A DNA stretch of 64,000 bases from Polynucleobacter sp. AP-Ainpum-60-G11 (GCF_018688375.1 NZ_CP061318.1:1612001-1676000); one strand, 5' to 3'. Shown: positions 9,670-22,295, counted from the first letter of the stretch. A program made the numbers and translations. The notes: generated by a model not told the origin, from the sequence alone.

Positions 9670-10794
9670 ATGAGCCAACAAAACACCAATCCCGCAAACT
9701 GGTACGCTGCCGTCGACAAAACGTCAGACACAGATGATCAACGCATTCACAACATTACTGTTCTGCCACCGCCAGAGCATTTGATTCGCTTCTTCCCAAT
9801 CTCGGGAACCCCTACTGAAGCACTCATTAGTAAAACGCGTAAAAAGATTCGCGACATTATTCATGGAAAAGATGATCGTCTACTCGTCATCATCGGACCT
9901 TGCTCGATTCATGATCCTCGTGCAGCAGTAGAGTATTGCCAACGATTACTAGCTGAGCGCGCGCGCTTTGCTGGCGAGCTTGAAATTGTGATGCGTGTTT
10001 ATTTTGAAAAACCACGCACGACTGTTGGCTGGAAGGGTTTGATTAACGACCCTTACCTAGATGAGAGCTATCGCATTGAAGAAGGTTTGCGCATTGCCCG
10101 TCAAGTATTGATGGAAATTAATCGCCTAGGTATGCCCGCTGGTAGCGAATTCTTAGATGTGATTTCTCCACAGTACATTGCTGACCTTATTTCTTGGGGC
10201 GCTATCGGAGCTCGCACAACTGAGAGCCAAGTTCATCGCGAACTCGCTTCAGGCCTCTCCGCACCAATCGGCTTTAAGAATGGAACCGACGGCAACATCA
10301 AGATTGCTACCGATGCAATTCAAGCAGCTAGCCGTCCTCACCACTTCTTGTCAGTCCATAAGAATGGTCAAGTTTCTATTGTAGAAACTAAAGGCAACAA
10401 AGACTGTCACGTTATTTTGCGTGGTGGTAAAGAGCCAAACTATGAAGCGCAGTATGTTCAAGTAGCCTGCTCCGAGCTAGAAGCAGCAAAGCTTCCAGCC
10501 AGCCTGATGGTTGACTTGTCGCATGCAAACTCCAGCAAAAAACATGAGCGTCAAATTGTGGTGGCAGAAAATATTGCCGAGCAAATTGAATCTGGTTCAA
10601 ATCAAATTTTTGGTGTGATGATTGAAAGCCACCTTAATGATGGCGCCCAAAAATTCTCACCAGGTAAAGATGATCCAAGCAAATTGGAGTATGGCAAGAG
10701 CATTACTGATGCCTGCATTAACTGGGAAGACTCTGTTAATGTCTTGCAGCGCTTAGCTTTGGCCGTGAAGAATCGCAGAAAAGCAAAGAAGTAA
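9670..10794 (+). CDS. aroG: 3-deoxy-7-phosphoheptulonate (DAHP) synthase, class I
   Basis: Catalyses condensation of phosphoenolpyruvate and erythrose 4-phosphate, the first step of the shikimate pathway. The 374-residue length and motifs GPCSIHDPRAA (from G76), RTTVGWKG, GARTTESQVHRELASG and DLSHANSSK identify the AroFGH type. Which aromatic amino acid controls it cannot be read from sequence alone; the symbol is the usual annotation. It ends a co-directional group with yhdP, the amidase and tldD. It converges on the adenosyltransferase gene; the 47 bp between them contain no strong hairpin. Confidence 0.95.
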   Translation: MSQQNTNPANWYAAVDKTSDTDDQRIHNITVLPPPEHLIRFFPISGTPTEALISKTRKKIRDIIHGKDDRLLVIIGPCSIHDPRAAVEYCQRLLAERARFAGELEIVMRVYFEKPRTTVGWKGLINDPYLDESYRIEEGLRIARQVLMEINRLGMPAGSEFLDVISPQYIADLISWGAIGARTTESQVHRELASGLSAPIGFKNGTDGNIKIATDAIQAASRPHHFLSVHKNGQVSIVETKGNKDCHVILRGGKEPNYEAQYVQVACSELEAAKLPASLMVDLSHANSSKKHERQIVVAENIAEQIESGSNQIFGVMIESHLNDGAQKFSPGKDDPSKLEYGKSITDACINWEDSVNVLQRLALAVKNRRKAKK

Positions 10795-10841
10795 GTTAAA
10801 AGTAAAGCAAGACTTCCCTACCAGCATCAAAAGAGACTAAT

Positions 10842-11411
10842 TTATTTAGCCTCTTTTTTTTCGTGCTTCCAGAGAACGTCTTGACCACCCGCCGCACGAT
10901 TGAGAACGCGTGCTAATACAAACAGCAGATCGGATAAGCGATTAACGTATTGGCGCGGAGCATCGTACAGAGGCTCTTCCCAACCCAAACGCACAATCGA
11001 GCGTTCGGCACGTCGGCAAACAGTGCGACAGACGTGCGCCTGAGCTGCTGCACGAGTACCGCCTGGAAGAATGAATTCAGTTAAAGGGGGTAAAGTCGCA
11101 TTGTATTTTTCCAGCCAAACGTCTAACTGGGCTACATGCTCTGGCTTGAGCAAGGTGTAATTCGGAATACAAAGCTCGCCACCCAAGTCAAATAAGTCAT
11201 GCTGCACTTGCAAAAATAAGACCCTCAACTCCTCTGCCAGACTCTCAGGGATCGATTCAGTCATCAAAACACCGATTTCGGAGTTCAATTCATCGACATC
11301 GCCCATGGCGCAGATGCGCAGATGATCCTTTTCCACTCGGCTACCATCGCCAAGCCCGGTCATGCCTGCATCACCAGTTCTGGTGGCTATTTTTGAAAGT
11401 CGATTTCCCAT
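10842..11411 (-). CDS. PduO-type cob(I)alamin adenosyltransferase
   Basis: Transfers an adenosyl group from ATP to cob(I)alamin, giving coenzyme B12. The motif TRTGDAGMTGLGDGSRV at the N-terminus is the ATP-binding signature of the PduO/MMAB family, and CRTVCRRAERSIV plus YVNRLSDLLFVLARVLN are its conserved C-terminal helices. The frame stays open 129 bp further upstream, but that extension runs over the start of glcD and looks unlike protein, so I chose the ATG at 11411, giving 189 residues, the usual family size. TATAAT lies only 7 bp before this ATG on the minus strand, so the message may have a very short leader. Confidence 0.92.
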   Translation of the reverse strand: MGNRLSKIATRTGDAGMTGLGDGSRVEKDHLRICAMGDVDELNSEIGVLMTESIPESLAEELRVLFLQVQHDLFDLGGELCIPNYTLLKPEHVAQLDVWLEKYNATLPPLTEFILPGGTRAAAQAHVCRTVCRRAERSIVRLGWEEPLYDAPRQYVNRLSDLLFVLARVLNRAAGGQDVLWKHEKKEAK

Positions 11412-11429
11412 AAAACTAATTATAGGTAA

Positions 11430-12944
11430 ATGGCTAAAATGATTCCTATGAATATGGTGACCCCACCCCCCGAGCTTGCGGCAATTACCGCCCTTCAATC
11501 CAAACTGGTATCGGCCTTGCGCCCCATCCTCCCAGAGCATGCCTTGCTATGGGAGCCTGAGGATACGATTCCCTATGAATGTGATGGCTTGGCAGCCTAT
11601 CGACGCATGCCTTTGGCGGTTGCCCTGCCAGAGACTGAGGAGCAGGTTGCCCAGATCCTGAAGATTTGCTTTGCAATGCAGGTGCCCATCGTTCCTCGCG
11701 GATCTGGCACAGGCCTATCTGGCGGTGCCATGCCCATTTCCCAGGGTTTAGTGCTCTCATTGGCAAAGCTCAAAAAGATCATCAGCATTGATCCCTTCAC
11801 CAGAACTGCAGTGGTGCAACCAGGCGTACGAAATTTAGCTATCTCAGAAGCGGTTGCCCATCTCGGCCTGTATTACGCTCCAGACCCCTCTTCACAGATT
11901 GCCTGCTCTATTGGTGGCAATGTGAATGAAAACTCTGGTGGTGTGCACTGCCTCAAATACGGACTCACACTTCACAACGTACTCAAAGTTCGCGGCATTT
12001 TGATGAACGGTGAAATTGTAGAGTTTGGCAGCCTTGCGCCAGATGCTCCAGGACTCGATTTATTAGCAATCGTGATGGGCAGTGAAGGCATGCTCGCAGT
12101 GGTGACTGAAGTCACAGTCAAGCTGATTGCTAAACCAAAATTGGCACGCGTCATCATGGCGAGTTTTGACGATATTGAAAAAGGCGCCGACGCGGTTGCT
12201 GCCATCATTGCCGCAGGTATCATTCCCGCCGGCCTAGAAATGATGGACAAGGCGACTACTCGTGCCGTAGAGGAGTTCGTGCACGCGGGCTATGACCTTG
12301 AGGCTGAGACTATCCTCCTATGCGAGTCTGATGGCACACCTGAAGAGGTTGCAGAAGAAATTGAACGCATGACTAAAGTGTTGGAACAAGCAGGTGCTAG
12401 CGGCATTCAGATTTCTCAAAATGAAGCGGAACGCCTGAAGTTTTGGAGTGGGCGAAAGAATGCCTTCCCTGCAGCCGGAAGATTGGCTCCCGACTACTAC
12501 TGTATGGACGGAACAATTCCACGTAGAAATATTGGCACCTTACTCAGACGTATTCAGGGCATGGAAAAGAAATATGGTCTTGCCTGCTTAAATGTATTTC
12601 ATGCTGGTGATGGCAATATGCATCCCCTCATTTTATTTAACGGCGCCGACCAAGAAGAATGGCATCGTGCTGAAGAATTCGGCACTGCAATCTTAGAAGC
12701 CTGTGTTGAGCTTGATGGCACGATTACTGGCGAGCATGGTGTTGGCATTGAGAAGATCAATTCCATGTGCGTTCAATTCGGCGAAGGTGAACGTGAATCT
12801 TTCTGGGGCGTTAAAGCCGCATTTGACCCAGAAAAACTCCTTAATCCCGATAAAGCGATTCCAACTTTAAATCGCTGCGCTGAATACGGTCGCATGCGTA
12901 TTAGTGGCGGCAACTTACCGCATCCAGAGTTGGAGCGCTTCTAA
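11430..12944 (+). CDS. glcD: Glycolate oxidase subunit GlcD (FAD-linked)
   Basis: FAD-binding catalytic subunit of glycolate oxidase, which oxidises glycolate to glyoxylate. The PCMH-type FAD site is seen as VPRGSGTGLSGGAMP and SSQIACSIGGNVNENSGG; the C-terminal cap has HAGDGNMHPLI and GTITGEHGVGIEK. The 504-residue length is normal. Several ATGs lie in frame at 11430, 11439, 11448 and 11454; 11430 has a weak AGG upstream and was kept, but the true start could be a few codons later. Its stop overlaps the glcE start (TAATG), so the glc genes are translationally coupled. Confidence 0.94.
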   Translation: MAKMIPMNMVTPPPELAAITALQSKLVSALRPILPEHALLWEPEDTIPYECDGLAAYRRMPLAVALPETEEQVAQILKICFAMQVPIVPRGSGTGLSGGAMPISQGLVLSLAKLKKIISIDPFTRTAVVQPGVRNLAISEAVAHLGLYYAPDPSSQIACSIGGNVNENSGGVHCLKYGLTLHNVLKVRGILMNGEIVEFGSLAPDAPGLDLLAIVMGSEGMLAVVTEVTVKLIAKPKLARVIMASFDDIEKGADAVAAIIAAGIIPAGLEMMDKATTRAVEEFVHAGYDLEAETILLCESDGTPEEVAEEIERMTKVLEQAGASGIQISQNEAERLKFWSGRKNAFPAAGRLAPDYYCMDGTIPRRNIGTLLRRIQGMEKKYGLACLNVFHAGDGNMHPLILFNGADQEEWHRAEEFGTAILEACVELDGTITGEHGVGIEKINSMCVQFGEGERESFWGVKAAFDPEKLLNPDKAIPTLNRCAEYGRMRISGGNLPHPELERF

Positions 12945-14092
12945 TGTCTACATCTCACAATACGCACATTGATTTATTTCGCGAACACATTCTGGCGGCA
13001 GCTAAAAATAAAACACCTCTATCAATTGAAGGTGGTGGCACGAAGTCTTGGTATGGCAATGCTAATTCCTTTGACAAGTTAGATACCCGTCCGTACTCTG
13101 GGATCTTGGAGTACCAGCCTGAAGAGTTGGTAATTACGGCTTGTGCTGGTACACCATTAAAAGAAATTGAAGCAGCTCTGGCTGAGAAGAATCAAGTACT
13201 GGCTTTTGAACCACCCCATTTTGGTGATAACGCAACTTTTGGTGGCGCCATTGCTGCAGGCTTAGCAGGGCCCGGCCGAATTAGCGTTGGCAATTTACGT
13301 GACTTTGTTCTTGGTGCACGTATCCTGGACGGCAAAGGGCAAGACTTATCGTTTGGCGGCAAGGTCATGAAGAACGTAGCTGGATATGACGTTTCACGCT
13401 TGCTGCCTGGATCCATGGGAACCTTATCACTACTGCTCGAAGCCTCCGTAAAGGTACTGCCACGACCAGCCGCCACAACATCCCTACGCTGCAACATTAC
13501 TCAGGCACGCGCACTACAACTCTTAAATGAATGGGCAGGACAACCTTTACCACTTTCAGCCAGTTGCTGGATTGGAAACTCAAAAGGCGGTGATGGTGAG
13601 CTCACCATTCGATTGGCTGGTGCAGCTGCTGCCGTTAAGGCAGCAATTCCTTTGATGGGTGCAACAGTCAATGCAATAGAGTTAGACCCAACGGTGGCAA
13701 CGGCATTCTGGAATAATTTACGCGAACAACAATTACCTGCATTCACAAATCTTCAGGCTGATGAAACTTTGTATCGTCTCGCACTTCCTGCGGCCTGCGG
13801 ACCACTCGCTTTAGAAAATGTAAGTGGTGACATTGTTTTGGAATGGCATGGTCAACAACGTTGGTTTGCAGCGCCAAGTGATGATGCTACCTTTGCATCC
13901 ATTAAAGCTTTAGCTAATTCCAATGGTGGACATGCGACACGCTTTAAGCAAGGAAGCAGTGTGGACCAAAGCAAGCAACGCTTTACTCTTCTGAGTGAGC
14001 AAGCGCACTCAACTGCTTTAGAGGCAGTACAAGTACGCCTACGAGCCGCCTTTGATCCAGCAGGCGTATTTGCTACTTCACGCCTACCTTAA
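12944..14092 (+). CDS. glcE: Glycolate oxidase subunit GlcE (FAD-binding)
   Basis: Second flavin-binding subunit of glycolate oxidase, 382 residues. It has the short PCMH FAD domain: IEGGGTKSWYG near the N-terminus and DNATFGGAIAAGLAGPGR, then GGKVMKNVAGYDVSRL. The GlcE family lacks the full C-terminal catalytic cap of GlcD, as here. The start overlaps the glcD stop by one base and glcF begins 17 bp downstream, which fixes the gene as part of glcDEF. The complex acts at the membrane and passes electrons on through GlcF. Confidence 0.94.
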   Translation: MSTSHNTHIDLFREHILAAAKNKTPLSIEGGGTKSWYGNANSFDKLDTRPYSGILEYQPEELVITACAGTPLKEIEAALAEKNQVLAFEPPHFGDNATFGGAIAAGLAGPGRISVGNLRDFVLGARILDGKGQDLSFGGKVMKNVAGYDVSRLLPGSMGTLSLLLEASVKVLPRPAATTSLRCNITQARALQLLNEWAGQPLPLSASCWIGNSKGGDGELTIRLAGAAAAVKAAIPLMGATVNAIELDPTVATAFWNNLREQQLPAFTNLQADETLYRLALPAACGPLALENVSGDIVLEWHGQQRWFAAPSDDATFASIKALANSNGGHATRFKQGSSVDQSKQRFTLLSEQAHSTALEAVQVRLRAAFDPAGVFATSRLP

Positions 14093-14109
14093 GTACTTTA
14101 AGTCTTCCT

Positions 14110-15387
14110 ATGCAAACTCAACTCGCTCCCCAATTCGCCAATACTCCCGAAGGTATAGAAGCTGCTCGGATTCTTGGAAAATGTGTGCACTGTGGTTTCT
14201 GCACCGCAACTTGCCCTACTTATCAAATTCTCGGGGATGAACTCGACGGTCCGCGTGGTCGCATCTATCTAATCAAACAGATAGCAGAAGGCCAAGCTCC
14301 AACTGAAAAAACACGCTTGCATTTAGATCGCTGCCTCACTTGTCGTAATTGCGAGAGCACTTGTCCAAGCGGTGTGCAATACGGCAACTTAGTCGATATC
14401 GGTCGCAAGTGGGCAGAAGAAAATACACCTGAGCGCCCCATTGGTCAGCGCCTCACCCGCTGGGCACTCAAAGAAGGCTTAACTAGTCCTAAATTATTTA
14501 ATTCAGCATTGGCAATTGGTCGCTTAGTTCGCCCACTCATGCCGGCCGGTATCCAACGCAAGATTCCAGAAGCTAAAAATAAAGCGTTAGCTAGCAGCAC
14601 AGATCCCTACGCTAGGCCACAAGTAAGTCACTCTCGCAAGATGCTATTGCTCGAGGGATGTGTCCAACCAGGCATGCTGCCAAATATCAACTCTGCGACA
14701 GCTCGTGTCTTAGACGCACTCAAGATTGAATTGATTAGCGCGCCTAATGCTACTTGCTGTGGCGCATTACGCTACCACCTCAATGATCAAGCTGGCGGCC
14801 TAGATAACGCCAAACAGAATATCGATGCCTGGTGGCCGCAAGTCGAGCAAGGTGTTGAAGCCATTGTGATGACTGCGTCTGGTTGTGGTGTGATGGTCAA
14901 GGACTATGGACATCTCTTTGCTAATGATCCGCAATATGCAAGTAAGGCAAAAAAGATCTCCGATCTCACTAAAGATATTTCAGAAATCTTGCCAGCACTT
15001 GAGGCTGAACTGATTTCTCTAGTAGGAGCAGATCCAAAGCCTGGCGTGGTGTATCACCCGCCCTGCACGCTACAACATGGTCAACAAATTCGAGGCAAAG
15101 TTGAAGGTCTTTTGACTAGCATTGGTATTGGTGTTCGCCTCTGTGCTGATAGTCATCTGTGCTGTGGCTCAGCAGGAACCTATTCGGTCACCCAACCAGA
15201 GCTATCGGAGCAATTACGCAAGAACAAGCTTGCACACCTCAATGCCGCTTGCGAAGAATCGGGTGCCGAGGTAATTGTTTCTGGAAACATTGGTTGCATC
15301 ACCCATCTCCAGCAGCAAGATACTCCGGTCTTGCATTGGATCGAGATCGTTGATCAGCTCGTCAGCCAAGCAGGCCGAACTAAATAA
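14110..15387 (+). CDS. glcF: Glycolate oxidase iron-sulfur subunit GlcF
   Basis: A 425-residue electron-transfer subunit. Two 4Fe-4S ferredoxin motifs lie at the N-terminus (CVHCGFCTATCP and CLTCRNCESTCP). Two CCG-type cysteine domains follow (CCGALRYHLND and CCGSAGTYSVTQPE). This is the architecture of GlcF and of heterodisulfide-reductase-like subunits. It ends in TAATG overlapping the next start, so glcDEF, yggS and proC probably form one transcript. Confidence 0.95.
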   Translation: MQTQLAPQFANTPEGIEAARILGKCVHCGFCTATCPTYQILGDELDGPRGRIYLIKQIAEGQAPTEKTRLHLDRCLTCRNCESTCPSGVQYGNLVDIGRKWAEENTPERPIGQRLTRWALKEGLTSPKLFNSALAIGRLVRPLMPAGIQRKIPEAKNKALASSTDPYARPQVSHSRKMLLLEGCVQPGMLPNINSATARVLDALKIELISAPNATCCGALRYHLNDQAGGLDNAKQNIDAWWPQVEQGVEAIVMTASGCGVMVKDYGHLFANDPQYASKAKKISDLTKDISEILPALEAELISLVGADPKPGVVYHPPCTLQHGQQIRGKVEGLLTSIGIGVRLCADSHLCCGSAGTYSVTQPELSEQLRKNKLAHLNAACEESGAEVIVSGNIGCITHLQQQDTPVLHWIEIVDQLVSQAGRTK

Positions 15388-16112
15388 TGAGTCAAGTTAC
15401 CACCAACCTGATGTTGGTAAAACAGCGCCTTGAATTAGCAGCACTAGCAGCCAAGCGCGAACCCGAAGATATTTTGCTGCTTGCGGTAAGCAAAACCTTT
15501 CCTGCTCTAGCAGTTGAGGAAGCAATGCATGCTGGACAGACTGCTTTTGGCGAGAACTATGTTCAAGAAGGTGTTGAGAAAATTCAGCAACTTGCTAAAT
15601 TACGACCTTGGCTAGAGTGGCACTTCATTGGCCCACTTCAAAGCAATAAAACACGCGATGTTGCAGAACATTTTGACTGGGTACACAGTATTGACCGCCT
15701 CAAAATTGCAGAGCGTCTATCCAGCCAGCGTGGAGAGTTTCCAGACTTGGGTGACTTGCAAGTATGCGTTCAAATCAATGTGAGTGCAGAAGAGTCCAAA
15801 AGTGGTATAGCGCTTGATGAAGTAGAAGAGCTCTGCACCGCCGTTACCAAGTTACCGCACCTTGTACTTCGCGGACTCATGGCCATTCCCGCACCTAGCG
15901 TTAATGTCATTGAACAGCGTCAAGCTTTCGCCGCCGTTCGGGAGTGCTTTGTTGGGATTAAAGCCAAGCATAGCCATGATCTTGGGTATGATTTCTTTGA
16001 TACCCTTTCGATGGGGATGTCGGATGATATGGAGGCTGCAATTGCTGAAGGCAGCACCATGGTACGTATAGGAAGCGCCATTTTTGGGAAGCGCGATAAG
16101 ATAAAAGCATGA
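15387..16112 (+). CDS. yggS: YggS/PROSC-family pyridoxal 5'-phosphate homeostasis protein
   Basis: A 241-residue single-domain alanine-racemase-fold protein. The PLP lysine sits in LLAVSKTFPA near the N-terminus. GENYVQE, WHFIGPLQSNKTR and LSMGMSDDMEAAI, followed by VRIGSAIFG, are family signatures. Members bind PLP without a clear enzymatic activity and keep free PLP and amino-acid pools balanced. It sits between glcF (start and stop share one base) and proC (4 bp ATGA overlap). The yggS-proC pair is common in many bacteria. Confidence 0.95.
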   Translation: MSQVTTNLMLVKQRLELAALAAKREPEDILLLAVSKTFPALAVEEAMHAGQTAFGENYVQEGVEKIQQLAKLRPWLEWHFIGPLQSNKTRDVAEHFDWVHSIDRLKIAERLSSQRGEFPDLGDLQVCVQINVSAEESKSGIALDEVEELCTAVTKLPHLVLRGLMAIPAPSVNVIEQRQAFAAVRECFVGIKAKHSHDLGYDFFDTLSMGMSDDMEAAIAEGSTMVRIGSAIFGKRDKIKA

Positions 16113-16969
16113 GCACACAACAAATGAACCAAAACGCGCACATCACCTTTATTGGTGGTGGCAACATGGGTCGCGCTTTAATTAGCGGATTATTGTCTAA
16201 TGGCTTTGAGGCTAATCAAATTTCCGTAGTGGAAGCCAATGCCAGCACTGGTTTGCAATTGCATCAAGATTTTGGCGTGCAAATCATTGGTGCTCTGGAT
16301 CAAATTGCTTTTAACTTCATCAAGAACAATGTCGTAGTGATGGCTATCAAGCCTCAGGATTTCAATGTAGTTGCCAAATCCTTGAGTACCAAGCTCAAGA
16401 ATGCAACAGCACCGGGTCCATTGATCCTTAGTATTGCCGCAGGTATCCGCCTCAAAGATATGAGTCGTTGGCTTGACCACGAGCGTTGCGTTCGCGCTAT
16501 GCCAAATACCCCTGCCCTCATTGGTAAAGGCATTACCGGTTTATTTGCAGATGCTGCAGTCAACGCATCCGATCGCGCCCTTGCAGAAACGATTTGTAAT
16601 GCAGTAGGACAAGCAGTCTGGGTTAATGAAGAGAAACTGATGGATGCGGTTACTGCTGTTTCTGGAAGTGGTCCTGCCTATGTCTTTGCTTTCTTAGAAG
16701 CATTGCAATCGAGCGGCGAGAAGCTTGGGCTTGATGCGGCTACTGCTCGCAAACTTGCTTATGCAACTTTGGAGGGCGCTACACAGCTTGCCCATAACTC
16801 TGATGAGCATGCAGGTGTATTGCGCGAACGTGTTACCTCAAAGGGTGGCACAACTGCTGCCGCACTAGATACGCTTAAGCAACTCGATTGGCATGGCGCA
16901 CTTGAGAAAGCAATTGATGCTGCCAGCCAACGTGGCAAAGCCATGGGCGATGAACTAGGCAAGAGCTAA
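16109..16969 (+). CDS. proC: Pyrroline-5-carboxylate reductase
   Basis: Last step of proline synthesis: NAD(P)H-dependent reduction of pyrroline-5-carboxylate. The N-terminal dinucleotide motif [12 protein letters not shown] and the family signature [15 protein letters not shown], together with [13 protein letters not shown] near the C-terminus, are clear. The 286-residue length is somewhat above the usual 270 because of a short N-terminal tail ([11 protein letters not shown]). It overlaps the yggS stop by 4 bp and converges on ubiA with a 4 bp overlap of the two ends. Confidence 0.96.
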   Translation: MSTQQMNQNAHITFIGGGNMGRALISGLLSNGFEANQISVVEANASTGLQLHQDFGVQIIGALDQIAFNFIKNNVVVMAIKPQDFNVVAKSLSTKLKNATAPGPLILSIAAGIRLKDMSRWLDHERCVRAMPNTPALIGKGITGLFADAAVNASDRALAETICNAVGQAVWVNEEKLMDAVTAVSGSGPAYVFAFLEALQSSGEKLGLDAATARKLAYATLEGATQLAHNSDEHAGVLRERVTSKGGTTAAALDTLKQLDWHGALEKAIDAASQRGKAMGDELGKS

Positions 16970-17823
16970 AAGCGAGCCAGGCCCAATAGGATTCCTAGAA
17001 ATAGGAATCCACCCAGCCAGTTATTGTGGCGGAATGCTTTAAAGCACTCTTCGCGCTTGCGAGTAGAAACCAATTTGAGGTGATATACAGCGCAAGCTAG
17101 AGCTAAGAACCAACCTACCCAAAAGTAATTGCTGAGATTTGCCAACTGCGTAACCCAGATCTGACTTAGAAATAGCACGCTGTAACTCAGGGCAATTGCG
17201 ATCACATCAAAGCGTCCAAATGTAATGGCTGAGGTTCTCAAGCCTAAACGCAAATCATCATCACGATCGACCATGGCATAAGCCGTGTCATAGGCGATAG
17301 CCCAGAAAATATTACCGATAAACAAAACCCATGCCTCTAGCGGAATAAAGTCCAATACCGCCGCATAGGCCATCGGAATCCCAAAGCCAAAGGCAATACC
17401 AAGGACCGCCTGTGGGATAGAAAAAAAACGCTTGGTAAAGGGGTAGAGAATCGCAACTGCCAAGGCAAAGAAAGAGAGTTCTTTGGTGAGTGTATTCAGA
17501 GGTTGAATCAGCAGGAAGGCCATTAGAGCAAGAGTGCCGGCCACCATCAACGCCTCTTTCCCAGAAATCTTGCCACTGGTAATGGGGCGATCTTTAGTTC
17601 TCAAGACATGGCGATCAAAATCTTGATCCGCATAATCATTGATAGCGCAGCCCGCGCTACGCATTAAAAAAGTTCCCAAGGTGAAAATAATCAAGAGTTG
17701 CCATTGTGGAAAGCCGCCGCTCGCTAGCCAAAGCGCCCATAATGTTGGCCACAATAGAAGCAAAGTTCCGATCGGCTTATCCAAACGGATCAAGTGGGCA
17801 TAAACAACAATGCGATCACGCAT
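16966..17823 (-). CDS. ubiA: 4-hydroxybenzoate octaprenyltransferase
   Basis: Integral membrane prenyltransferase of ubiquinone synthesis. The first metal-binding motif [12 protein letters not shown] and the second region [12 protein letters not shown] are both intact, and the protein has about eight hydrophobic segments. The 285-residue length is standard. It is the second gene after recG on the minus strand, 41 bp downstream of the recG stop. Its end overlaps the proC end on the opposite strand. Confidence 0.95.
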   Translation of the reverse strand: MRDRIVVYAHLIRLDKPIGTLLLLWPTLWALWLASGGFPQWQLLIIFTLGTFLMRSAGCAINDYADQDFDRHVLRTKDRPITSGKISGKEALMVAGTLALMAFLLIQPLNTLTKELSFFALAVAILYPFTKRFFSIPQAVLGIAFGFGIPMAYAAVLDFIPLEAWVLFIGNIFWAIAYDTAYAMVDRDDDLRLGLRTSAITFGRFDVIAIALSYSVLFLSQIWVTQLANLSNYFWVGWFLALACAVYHLKLVSTRKREECFKAFRHNNWLGGFLFLGILLGLARF

Positions 17824-17864
17824 CAGATCAATCGTCTTTCTTAATTACAGTCATGATGTCATTA

Positions 17865-19952
17865 TCAAGCTTTTAGAAATTCTGCACGAGAACCTAACCA
17901 GCGCTCAAGATGTCTTTCCACGAGATCACCATGCTCAGCTAGTAAACGCTCTGCTGCAGTCTGCGCCAACTCAATCAACCAGGCATCGCGCTGAAGATCC
18001 ACAAACCGGAGCATTGCATCACCCGACTGCTTTGCCCCCAATAATTCACCAGGGCCCCGCAACGAGAGATCTCGCTCTGCAATCACAAAGCCATCTGAAG
18101 TTTCTCGCAAGGTTTGCAGGCGCTCCTTAGCAGCCAAAGATAGGGGTTCTGCATACATCAAGATGCAGACCGAATCTGCTGAACCACGCCCTACACGTCC
18201 CCGTAACTGATGAATCTGCGCATAACCAAAACGCTCCGCATGCTCGATCACCATCAGCGCCGCATTGGGTACATCAACCCCGACTTCAATTACCGTTGTT
18301 GCCACTAATAGTTGGATTTCATTGGCTTTGAAGGCCGCCATTACCGCTGCTTTTTCTTCGCTCTTCAAACGGCCATGTACTAAACCCACTTTGAAATTCG
18401 GTAGCGCTTGCGTGAGCTGCTCAAAACTTTCAACCGCTGTTTGCAATTGCAATACTTCAGACTCTTCAATTAAGGGGCAAACCCAATAGGCTTGCAATCC
18501 CTTAGCCAGCCAATCGTGCAGCCCGCTGATCACCTCATCCCTGCGCGCTGCCTTTACCACTTTGGTGGCAATTGGTTTGCGCCCCGGAGGCAACTCATCA
18601 ATCACAGAAACATCTAGGTCAGCGTAGTAGGTCATCGCCAAGGTCCGCGGAATTGGAGTGGCTGACATCATTAATTGGTGACAATAAAATAATTCCGAAC
18701 CAACCCGTTGCTGAATTTCTAAACGCTGTCTCACACCAAAACGATGTTGCTCATCAATCACAGCCAAACCTAATTTAGCGAAACTCACCTTATCCTGAAT
18801 CAGGGCATGAGTACCAATAATGAGTTGAGCTTCACCACTCTCAATCATTTCTTGTGCAAGTCTTTTTTCCTTGGCCTTCAAGCTACCCGAGAGCCATGCA
18901 ATCTTGACCCCTAAAGGCTCAAACCACTCCTGCATTTTGAGATAGTGCTGCTCAGCCAGAATTTCTGTGGGCACCATGATGGCAGCCTGGTAGCCATGAT
19001 CCATCGCACGCGCAGCAGCCAATGCCGCAATCACTGTTTTTCCGCTACCCACATCACCCTGCAATAAGCGGTTCATTGGAAAGGTGTTTGATAGATCAAG
19101 TCCAATCTCAGACCAGACACGAGCTTGGGCACCAGTCAGCTCGAACGGCAGGACTTTCAGTAAGCCATCTTCAATACTGGCATTTGTTTTTTTTGTTTTA
19201 CTTGCTTGCTGATCCCTCGCAAAACTAGGGGCACGCCTCTCTCTCCGAATAGCATGGGCTCGCTTCAAAGAAATCTGCTGTGCGAGCAACTCTTCAAACT
19301 GCACCCGGCGCCACGCAGGATGCGTCCGCTCCAGAAGTGATTGGGTATTAGCATCTGCAGGGGGTTGATGCAAATAGGTAATTGCGTCTTGCAGCGGCGG
19401 CCAATCATTGGTTGGCAAAATTTCTGCCATGAGTTTGGGCGGCAAAAATTCAGCCAAACTCTCTTTCAAACTAGCGTCACGCAAAGCTTGTAATACCGCC
19501 TTACGAATAATGGTTTGTGAGATACCAGCGCTAGCTGGGTATACCGGGGTTAAGCTTGCCGGTAATGGAGAGTCTGGCGTAACCGCACGGACGGTGGGAT
19601 GAACCATCTCAGAACCTTGATAACCCTCGCGAACTTCACCTCGAACCCGCACATGCGCACCGACTGCCATTTGCTTTTGCTGACTGGGGTAGAAATTGAG
19701 GAATCGGAGCTGCAACGAAGCAGTGTCATCTTCAATCGTGACTAAAAGTTGCCTTCTAGGGCGGAACATGACCTGATTGCGAATCACGACACCCTGAGTC
19801 TGAATGGCATGGAATCTTCCAAACCCCAAAGCTTCCTCGATAGTGAAGAGCTCAGTCTCGTCCTCGTAACGGGATGGCAGGTGCAAAGCAAGTGCCATAG
19901 GGCTGTTTAAACCCATCTTTTCGAGTGCAGTTGGCGGTCGCTTAGTCGTCAT
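17865..19952 (-). CDS. recG: ATP-dependent DNA helicase RecG
   Basis: Branch-migration helicase for stalled forks and Holliday junctions. It has the N-terminal wedge/OB region, Walker A GDVGSGKT around residue 297, the DEQH box (VIDEQHRFG) around residue 395, MSATPIPRTLAMTYY, and the C-terminal QLRGRVGRG and RGPGELLG(A)KQSG motifs. The frame opens 36 bp earlier at 19988, but that would overlap queA across the divergent gap; I prefer the ATG at 19952 (MTTKRPPTALEK), giving 695 residues, a normal length. It diverges from queA with about 30 bp between the starts. Confidence 0.95.
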   Translation of the reverse strand: MTTKRPPTALEKMGLNSPMALALHLPSRYEDETELFTIEEALGFGRFHAIQTQGVVIRNQVMFRPRRQLLVTIEDDTASLQLRFLNFYPSQQKQMAVGAHVRVRGEVREGYQGSEMVHPTVRAVTPDSPLPASLTPVYPASAGISQTIIRKAVLQALRDASLKESLAEFLPPKLMAEILPTNDWPPLQDAITYLHQPPADANTQSLLERTHPAWRRVQFEELLAQQISLKRAHAIRRERRAPSFARDQQASKTKKTNASIEDGLLKVLPFELTGAQARVWSEIGLDLSNTFPMNRLLQGDVGSGKTVIAALAAARAMDHGYQAAIMVPTEILAEQHYLKMQEWFEPLGVKIAWLSGSLKAKEKRLAQEMIESGEAQLIIGTHALIQDKVSFAKLGLAVIDEQHRFGVRQRLEIQQRVGSELFYCHQLMMSATPIPRTLAMTYYADLDVSVIDELPPGRKPIATKVVKAARRDEVISGLHDWLAKGLQAYWVCPLIEESEVLQLQTAVESFEQLTQALPNFKVGLVHGRLKSEEKAAVMAAFKANEIQLLVATTVIEVGVDVPNAALMVIEHAERFGYAQIHQLRGRVGRGSADSVCILMYAEPLSLAAKERLQTLRETSDGFVIAERDLSLRGPGELLGAKQSGDAMLRFVDLQRDAWLIELAQTAAERLLAEHGDLVERHLERWLGSRAEFLKA

Positions 19953-19982
19953 CGTTAAAATCCAATACCTGATGGTAATGCT

Positions 19983-22173
<2,191 letters not shown>

Positions 22174-22295
22174 TAGCCTCAGGGCAGTAAATCAGCCCTC
22201 AAACCCCCATACAGTTTAGAATTGCGGGTTTACGGCTTCGCTTTAAAAGCCTAAAACTGAAGCAGTTTCCAATTGGTAATTAATGGAGGTTTTGT

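Noticed and set aside
11412..11540. N-terminal extension of the adenosyltransferase
   Set aside because: It overlaps the glcD start on the other strand, and the protein family starts at MGNRLSKIATRTGD.
22181..22199. Terminator after tgt
   Set aside because: The stem is only 5 bp (AGGGC / GCCCT) and no T-run follows.
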